Positions 15,172 to 20,086 of a DNA stretch of 20,086 nt are shown here, in pieces (the first letter of the stretch is position 1; every line of letters begins with the position of its first letter). Made by a program: the position numbers and the translations under genes. A model generated the notes under the pieces. It ran no database searches. It was not told the origin of the DNA and saw nothing but the letters and a program-made list of their open reading frames with translations. Source of the DNA: JANXXV01 sp038230275 (lineage in GTDB: Bacteria; Acidobacteriota; Terriglobia; Bryobacterales; Bryobacteraceae); contig JBBRNO010000127.1 in assembly GCA_038230275.1 (NCBI GenBank), positions 1 through 20,086 on the forward strand, in the 5' to 3' direction.

Positions 15172-16434
15172 ATGCAGCGCCCCACTCACGAAACACCTCT
15201 TGAACCAACTTCGACGATGGACAATCTGAGCCCGGACGAGGCCAGATTCCGGGACTGGCTGACAGACGGCAGCGCCAGCCCGAAAGCGAATTCCTATCGC
15301 GACAAAGCCGCCACACCGCCGAAGCCGCGGAAGTGTCTCCCCCAGCAGCCATCGGAACCGCGCGTCGCCGCGGGCCGAAACAGTATCGTCTTCAATCTCG
15401 GAAACGCCGGCGGCGAAACCATTGAGTTAATGCCCGGTGGCTGGAAAATAGCCGCCAACCCCGCACGCGCCGCCAGCCGCACCCGCACCGTCGCAGGCCT
15501 TCCCTGTCCTGACGAACCCAGCGCGCTGCCGGTGAGTTTCCACGCCTTCCGCAGCCTTCTCAATCTGAGCGGCCGGGACGATTGGGACCGCTGCCTCTGC
15601 TGGCTCCTGGCTGCTCTCAAGCCCGAAGGCCCCTACCCCATCCTGGTCGTCACCGGTCCCAAAGCCAGCGGCAAATCCACCATCGCCCTGTTGCTCCGTT
15701 CGCTAATCGACCCCGCGCAATTCCCCTTAATCCCGCTCACCAGCAACCAGCGGCACATCTCTCTGCTATCTCAATTTCATTGGGTGCTCGCCTTCGACAA
15801 CGTGAAAAGTGTAGCACCCCATCTGTCAATCGGACTCCAGGCGGCAAACCGTCCGGTAATTCTGGTAGTTCCAGACGATGTCAATTGGACTCCAGGGCAG
15901 GAACTGGTCAATCCCATCTTCACCGTTACCACTCGCCCGCTTCCCGCCGCAAAGCTCCAGAAACCCGGCGCACTCTTTTGGGATTTCAAAACCACCCGGC
16001 CCAAAACCTTGTCCGCCTTACTAACCGCAATCTGCGTCGCTCTAGCCAACCACAAAAGTTCCGGCTTCCCAGACCTGCAAACCTGGCTAAACGCCGCCGG
16101 ACCCGCGGTCAGACTCTCCCCAGCCGAAATTCACGCCATCGTGAAGCCGGACAAATCAACCATCGTCCCCAATAACAACCTCTCCGAAACCATCGCCATA
16201 CTGGTCGCCGCCGCATCCCCCTGGATCGGAACGGCAACTAATCTTCTCAAGGCCCTACACGCCATAGACCCGGCCAGCACGGATTGGCCTCAAACACCGC
16301 TCGCCATCGCAAACCGCCTCACGCAATCCGTGGCAAAACTCCGCCAACAAGGCATCGAAATGAAGTTCAAGGGAAACGGCCAGATCAACATAAACCGCGC
16401 GCCCGGGACCAGCGCCGCCCAGACGAATGTCTAA
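15172..16434 (+). CDS. P-loop ATPase of the primase-polymerase-associated type, shortened
   Basis: 420 residues. After a polar, low-complexity N-terminus (1-65) come FNLGNAGGETIELMPGGWKI (74-93), DDWDRCLCWLLAALKPEGPY (136-155), Walker A TGPKASGKST (161-170), RSLIDP (176-181), a Walker B-like WVLAFDNV (204-211) and WIGTATNLLKALH (351-363), then TDWPQTPLAIANRL and KLRQQGIEMKF (389-399). This order matches, from memory, ATP-binding proteins encoded beside bifunctional primase/polymerases in phages and integrated elements. Between LAFDN and the RPVIL strand only 16 residues remain where I expect a longer loop with a Gly-rich/Thr sensor segment. The ATG at 15172 is chosen for GAGGA four bases upstream. 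No primase, integrase or phage gene is adjacent. Confidence 0.6.
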   Translation: MQRPTHETPLEPTSTMDNLSPDEARFRDWLTDGSASPKANSYRDKAATPPKPRKCLPQQPSEPRVAAGRNSIVFNLGNAGGETIELMPGGWKIAANPARAASRTRTVAGLPCPDEPSALPVSFHAFRSLLNLSGRDDWDRCLCWLLAALKPEGPYPILVVTGPKASGKSTIALLLRSLIDPAQFPLIPLTSNQRHISLLSQFHWVLAFDNVKSVAPHLSIGLQAANRPVILVVPDDVNWTPGQELVNPIFTVTTRPLPAAKLQKPGALFWDFKTTRPKTLSALLTAICVALANHKSSGFPDLQTWLNAAGPAVRLSPAEIHAIVKPDKSTIVPNNNLSETIAILVAAASPWIGTATNLLKALHAIDPASTDWPQTPLAIANRLTQSVAKLRQQGIEMKFKGNGQININRAPGTSAAQTNV

Positions 16435-16821
16435 AGAAGAAGGAGGAGGAAGAAACATGCCGAAGTCGCAAGGACGCTCGCCCGGAACTCATTCGATTCA
16501 ACCCAGAAATCCGAGACAGTTGTTTTTCCCCGGAACGCCCAATTGGCTCAGCTTCGCAAAATCAGCCCAACAGAGGCAAGGCACCCATACCGGAACACGC
16601 GGGAATCGCACAAACAAAGCCAATCCCGCGGGTTCACCGGATCATGCCCAAGCCAGTAGAACGCACTGCCTTGCCAAACCATGTCTTATCCCATTTATCC
16701 CATTCATCGTGGCCATATGTTTTTCTCGGAGCAACCCAATGCACTCCCCAAATTGGCTTCGTATCGTAAAAACCCGCCAGCCCAAAACGATGCCAGTGCC
16801 ATAATGACCCTAGGTGACCCG
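16435..16821. other. Gap upstream of gdh; unlikely 115-aa frame at 16457-16804 despite a strong ribosome-site-like tract
   Basis: A purine tract right after the ATPase stop (GGAGGA at 16445-16450) sits six bases before an ATG at 16457 that opens 115 codons to 16804. The predicted protein is rich in Arg/Pro/Ser/His/Asn, has no recognisable motif and is probably not real. A 7-bp inverted repeat, CGCGGGA (16598-16604) and TCCCGCG (16624-16630), with a 19-base loop and no T-run, is also present. The 3' part carries the 9-bp repeat listed separately. The gdh promoter should lie here, but I see no clear -35/-10 pair. Confidence 0.35.
16686..16709. repeat. Short 9-bp tandem repeat (TTATCCCAT x2 plus a partial third unit)
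   Basis: Two perfect copies, TTATCCCAT at 16686-16694 and 16695-16703, are followed by a diverged TCATCG. On the minus strand this reads ATGGGATAA twice, in one frame coding Asn-Gly-Ile steps. Short period-9 repeats of this look are a familiar type of dispersed intergenic repeat in some Acidobacteriota and Planctomycetota; that link is from general impression, not from a search. Confidence 0.6.
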
Positions 16822-18096
16822 ATGATCTCAGAAGCTTCCTCCGCGCTAGAGCAGGAGCTAAACCCATGGCTGGCCGCCGAAGCGCGCTTTAACGAAGCCG
16901 CCCGCTGCCTCAATCTCGACGAAGGCATGCGTAAAATTCTAGCCATGCCGGCCCGCGAACTTACGGTCCATATCCCAGTCACCCTGGATGACGGCCGCCT
17001 CGAAGTCTTCACCGGCTACCGCGTACAGCATTCCATCGCCCGCGGCCCCGGAAAAGGCGGCATCCGTTACGCTCCCGATGTCACCCTGGACGAAGTCCGG
17101 GCCTTGGCCTCCTGGATGACGTGGAAGTGCGCCGTAGTCAACATCCCATTCGGTGGCGCCAAGGGCGGCGTAATCTGCGATCCGCGCGTGCTGTCTCAAT
17201 TCGAACTGGAGCGCATCACCCGCCGCTACACTTCCTCGATCATCGATTTCATCGGACCGGAAAGCGACGTCCCCGCGCCCGATATGAATACCAACGAACA
17301 GACCATGGCGTGGATCATGGATACCTATTCCATGCACAAGCGCCACACCGTAACCGCCGTAGTAACGGGCAAGCCGCTAGACCTCGGCGGCTCCCGTGGA
17401 CGCCCGGAAGCCACCGGCCGCGGCTGTCTGATCGTCACTCTGCAAGCGCTGAAGCGGTTCGGCATAAAACCCGAAGACGCCTGCGTCGTCATTCAAGGTT
17501 TCGGTAACGTAGGCGGAATGGCAGCCAAGTTGATGGCGCGCGCCGGCTTGAAAGTCGTTTGCATCATCGAATGGGACGGCGCTGTCTACAACAAAGCCGG
17601 ACTGAACATTCAGAAGCTGATGGAGCATCGCCAGGAAACCGGCTCCATCACAGACTTTGAAGGCGGCGAGAACATGGACAAGGATGAAGCCATGTTTCTC
17701 GATTGCGACGTCTTGGTCCCGGCCGCGAAAGAGAACGTAATTACCAGTCAAAACGCCGCCCGCATCCGCGCAAAGATTCTATGCGAGGGTGCCAATGGCC
17801 CCACCACCGCCGCTGCCGATCAGATCCTGGCCGATCACAAAATCTTCGTCATGCCTGACATTCTGGCCAATGCCGGCGGCGTTACCGTGTCTTATTTTGA
17901 ATGGGTGCAGGACCGCCAGGGCTTCTTCTGGAACGAAGATCTTGTCAATCAGAGGCTCGAGGAAATCATGGTGAACAGCTTCGATGCCATCGTCGCTTAC
18001 GCTCATAAGCACAACGTGAACAACCGCACCGCCGCCTACATGGTGGCGCTGGATCGCGTAGCCTTCGCCGTCAAGTTGCGCGGAATCTACGCATGA
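16822..18096 (+). CDS. gdhA: Glutamate dehydrogenase (Glu/Leu/Phe/Val dehydrogenase family)
   Basis: 424 residues from ATG 16822, the normal size for hexameric bacterial GDH. Substrate domain: GYRVQHSIARGPGKGGIRY (65-83) with Lys78, Lys102 in SWMTWKCAVVNIPFGGAKGG, catalytic Lys114 in PFGGAKGG, and PAPDMNTNEQT (151-161) with the conserved Asp154. Nucleotide domain: GFGNVGG (226-232), CEGANGPTT further on, and a C-terminal NAGGVTVSYFEWVQD segment. It interconverts glutamate and 2-oxoglutarate plus ammonium in the cytoplasm; cofactor (NAD or NADP) cannot be fixed from sequence alone, though the acidic IIEWDG after the second strand favours NAD. The start at 16822 is preferred over ATG 16804 because AGGTGA lies four bases upstream. 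mutS follows after 10 bases. Confidence 0.95.
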   Translation: MISEASSALEQELNPWLAAEARFNEAARCLNLDEGMRKILAMPARELTVHIPVTLDDGRLEVFTGYRVQHSIARGPGKGGIRYAPDVTLDEVRALASWMTWKCAVVNIPFGGAKGGVICDPRVLSQFELERITRRYTSSIIDFIGPESDVPAPDMNTNEQTMAWIMDTYSMHKRHTVTAVVTGKPLDLGGSRGRPEATGRGCLIVTLQALKRFGIKPEDACVVIQGFGNVGGMAAKLMARAGLKVVCIIEWDGAVYNKAGLNIQKLMEHRQETGSITDFEGGENMDKDEAMFLDCDVLVPAAKENVITSQNAARIRAKILCEGANGPTTAAADQILADHKIFVMPDILANAGGVTVSYFEWVQDRQGFFWNEDLVNQRLEEIMVNSFDAIVAYAHKHNVNNRTAAYMVALDRVAFAVKLRGIYA

Positions 18097-18099
18097 GGA
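18095..18099 (+). promoter_or_regulatory. Shine-Dalgarno GAGGA that fixes the TTG start of mutS
   Basis: GAGGA at 18095-18099 overlaps the last two bases of the gdhA stop codon (TGA 18094-18096) and lies seven bases before TTG 18107. The next in-frame ATG (18134) has no such site, so TTG is taken as the start. The layout implies that ribosomes finishing gdhA can reinitiate on mutS. Confidence 0.7.
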
Positions 18100-18106
18100 C
18101 CGTCGT

Positions 18107-20086
18107 TTGACTGGCGAGCCGTCCACGCCGCTAATGCGGCAGTATCACTCTATTAAGCAGCAGGTCCCGCAAGCGTTGCTGATGTTCCGGCTCGGCGATT
18201 TCTATGAGCTGTTCTACGACGACGCGGTAACCGCCGCGCGGGAACTCGAAATCACCCTGACCTCTCGCAACAAGGAAAAGGGACAGGCCATCCCGATGTG
18301 CGGCGTGCCGCATCACGCCGCCGAAGGCTACATCGCGCGCCTCATTCAGAAAGGCTATCGCGTAGCCGTCTGCGAGCAGACCGAAGACGCCAAACTAACC
18401 AAGACCCTGGTACGCCGCGAGATCACCCGCATCGTCACACCGGGCACCGCCACCGAAGCCAACCTGCTGCGTTCGCATGAAAATAACTATTTGGCAGCAG
18501 TCGTGCAGAACGGAACCCAGGCGGGTTTGGCGCATGTGGATATTTCCACCGGTGAGTTCCGCGTAACCGAGATCGAAGCCGATGAAGTTCCCGCAGCTCT
18601 CGAAAACCTGAATGCCCGCGAAGTTCTTCTACCCGAACAGGCGCAGCTCGAAGCCACCTGTCTTCGCACCAACCTCGACTCCTGGGTCTTCGATTACGAC
18701 TACTCCGAGCGAACCCTGCGCGAGCATTTCAAGCTGCTGAGTCTGGATGGATGCGGCCTCGCCGGCAAGCCGCTGGCGGTAGGCGCGGCGGGCGCGGTTC
18801 TGCACTACCTTCGTGACACGCAGCGTGGCGCGCTCGATCACTTGGACCGGCCGGGATACTACGACCGTGCCGACGCCATGATTCTGGACGCAGTCACCGT
18901 GCGCAATCTGGAACTGGTAGAGCCGCTGTTCGCAGGGGAGAGAAAGGACTCCACCCTGATCAGCGTTCTCGATCAGACGTCAACCGGAATGGGGGGCCGC
19001 CTGCTGCGCCGTAGACTCCTGCGGCCCGCACTGATCCAGACTGAGATTGAAGCTCGTCTCGACGCTGTCGGCCAAGTGCTCTCGCAGACCATCGAACGCT
19101 CTGAGTTGAGGAAGACGCTAGGCAGCATTCTTGACCTCGAGCGCTTGCTGGCGAAGGTGACCATCGGGACGGCAGGTCCGCGCGATCTTTTAGCCCTCGG
19201 CCGGTCGCTCTCCCTGATCCCCACGTTGAAGTTCAGTCCGGGGACCGCCGTGCGCCTCACCGAAATCGCGGTTCAACTCGATGCCGTTCCCGAAGTCCAC
19301 ACGCGCATCCTCACCGCCATAGCCGATGAGCCGCCAGTGAATCTAGCCGATGGCGGCACCATTCGCGATGGCTTTCACACGGAACTCGACGACCTGCGCG
19401 ACATCAGCCGCAACAGCCGCCAGTACATCGCCCAGATTGAAGTCCGTGAACGCGCCCGCACCGGAATCCAATCGCTAAAGGTTCGCTTCAACAACGTCTT
19501 CGGATATTACATTGAGATCACCAAAGCCAATCAACAACTGGCTCCCGCCGATTACGAACGCAAGCAGACCCTGGTCAACGCCGAGCGTTTCACCACGCCG
19601 GAGTTGAAGGAACTGGAAGCGAAGGTATTAACCGCCGAGGAGAAGATCCTCGATCTGGAGCGCCAGATCTTCGCCGAAGTGCGCAGCTTCGCAGCCCAAC
19701 ACGCGGCGCGAATCCGAGGCACGGCGGCAGCAGTCGCGGAGATTGACGTTACCGCAACCCTTGCGCAAATTGCCGCGGAGAACCGCTACACCCGTCCACG
19801 CTTCACAGACTCCGGCGAGCTGCGCGTAGTGGCAGGCCGCCACCCGGTCATCGAGAAACTCACCGAAAAGCAAGCGCAGCGCTTCATCCCCAACGATCTG
19901 TATCTGGATTCAAACAAGGAATTCATTGCCGTCATCACCGGCCCCAACATGGGCGGCAAATCAACTTACCTGCGGCAGGCCGCGCTGATGTCGATCCTGG
20001 CGCAGATTGGCTCCTACGTGCCGGCGGAAGAAGCGCTACTGCCGATTGTCGACAGAGTCTTCACCCGCATCGGCGCAGCCGATAAC
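18107..20086 (+). CDS. mutS: DNA mismatch repair protein MutS (3' end outside window)
   Basis: 660 codons are present and the frame is still open at the window end; full-length MutS is about 850-880 residues. The mismatch-binding domain I has LGDFYELFYDD with the diagnostic Phe32-x-Glu34 and later MCGVPHHAAEGYIARLI. Core lever domains follow (STGMGGRLLRRRLLRP near 287-302, VRFNNVFGYYIEITKANQQ near 462-480), then AGRHPVIEK and the ATPase Walker A TGPNMGGKST (611-620), nearly the same position as in E. coli MutS. The final residues FTRIGAADN enter the conserved D-loop region. It recognises mismatches on DNA and recruits MutL; mutL is not in the window. The start is TTG (see ribosome site at 18095). 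The first domain is complete, so this is a MutS1-type repair protein rather than MutS2. Confidence 0.97.
   Translation, partial: MTGEPSTPLMRQYHSIKQQVPQALLMFRLGDFYELFYDDAVTAARELEITLTSRNKEKGQAIPMCGVPHHAAEGYIARLIQKGYRVAVCEQTEDAKLTKTLVRREITRIVTPGTATEANLLRSHENNYLAAVVQNGTQAGLAHVDISTGEFRVTEIEADEVPAALENLNAREVLLPEQAQLEATCLRTNLDSWVFDYDYSERTLREHFKLLSLDGCGLAGKPLAVGAAGAVLHYLRDTQRGALDHLDRPGYYDRADAMILDAVTVRNLELVEPLFAGERKDSTLISVLDQTSTGMGGRLLRRRLLRPALIQTEIEARLDAVGQVLSQTIERSELRKTLGSILDLERLLAKVTIGTAGPRDLLALGRSLSLIPTLKFSPGTAVRLTEIAVQLDAVPEVHTRILTAIADEPPVNLADGGTIRDGFHTELDDLRDISRNSRQYIAQIEVRERARTGIQSLKVRFNNVFGYYIEITKANQQLAPADYERKQTLVNAERFTTPELKELEAKVLTAEEKILDLERQIFAEVRSFAAQHAARIRGTAAAVAEIDVTATLAQIAAENRYTRPRFTDSGELRVVAGRHPVIEKLTEKQAQRFIPNDLYLDSNKEFIAVITGPNMGGKSTYLRQAALMSILAQIGSYVPAEEALLPIVDRVFTRIGAADN

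Noticed and set aside
16598..16630. 7-bp inverted repeat as a terminator after the ATPase gene
   Set aside because: The loop is 19 bases, no T-run follows, and it lies 160 bases past the stop codon.
16634..16867. Minus-strand 77-aa frame with DEWDKWDK
   Set aside because: The motif is just the 9-bp tandem repeat read in another frame, and the frame overlaps the start of gdhA.

Overview
This looks like a chromosomal segment from a flagellated, GC-rich Gram-negative-type bacterium. The protein character (short FlgK, a free-standing RodZ-type HTH protein, a DUF3142 protein beside a large tetratricopeptide-like protein, a substrate-binding-protein/NtrY/NtrC cluster) resembles Acidobacteriota of the Solibacter/Bryobacter kind. 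That assignment is inference from protein style; no 16S rRNA or other decisive marker is present. I saw no CRISPR array, rRNA, tRNA or complete insertion sequence.

Layout. (1) 1-1357, plus strand: the 3' end of a YegS/diacylglycerol-kinase-type lipid kinase, overlapped by a YdjM-type membrane hydrolase. (2) 1368-4368, minus strand: a tight flagellar block flgM > flgN-like > flgK > flgL with overlapping start and stop codons. It supplies the anti-sigma-28 factor, a probable export chaperone and the two hook-filament junction proteins. (3) 4369-4978: a stretch without a convincing gene. (4) 4979-5326, minus: a short RodZ-type HTH protein. (5) 5327-5638: a divergent regulatory region with a perfect 13-bp palindrome and a candidate sigma-54 promoter.

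(6) 5639-14800, plus: eight genes in a row with gaps of at most 26 bp and mostly 4-bp ATGA or longer overlaps. They encode an L,D-transpeptidase, a 71-aa membrane protein, a DUF3142 protein, a 760-aa exported repeat protein, an exported protein of unknown function, a family 5 substrate-binding protein without a permease, an NtrY-like sensor kinase and an NtrC-family sigma-54 activator. The candidate sigma-54 promoter sits just before the first gene, with the palindrome about 98 bp upstream of the predicted transcription start, which is the usual place for an NtrC-type enhancer. This suggests an autoregulated cell-envelope locus and is the main hypothesis of this report.

(7) 14801-16821: an atypical, C-rich island carrying one P-loop ATPase of the type found beside phage/plasmid primase-polymerases. 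It is shorter than I expect for the family and has no primase partner; a near-300-bp flank downstream contains a short 9-bp tandem repeat. (8) 16822-20086, plus: glutamate dehydrogenase followed after 10 bp by mutS. mutS starts at TTG, its Shine-Dalgarno overlaps the gdh stop codon, and it runs off the window end.
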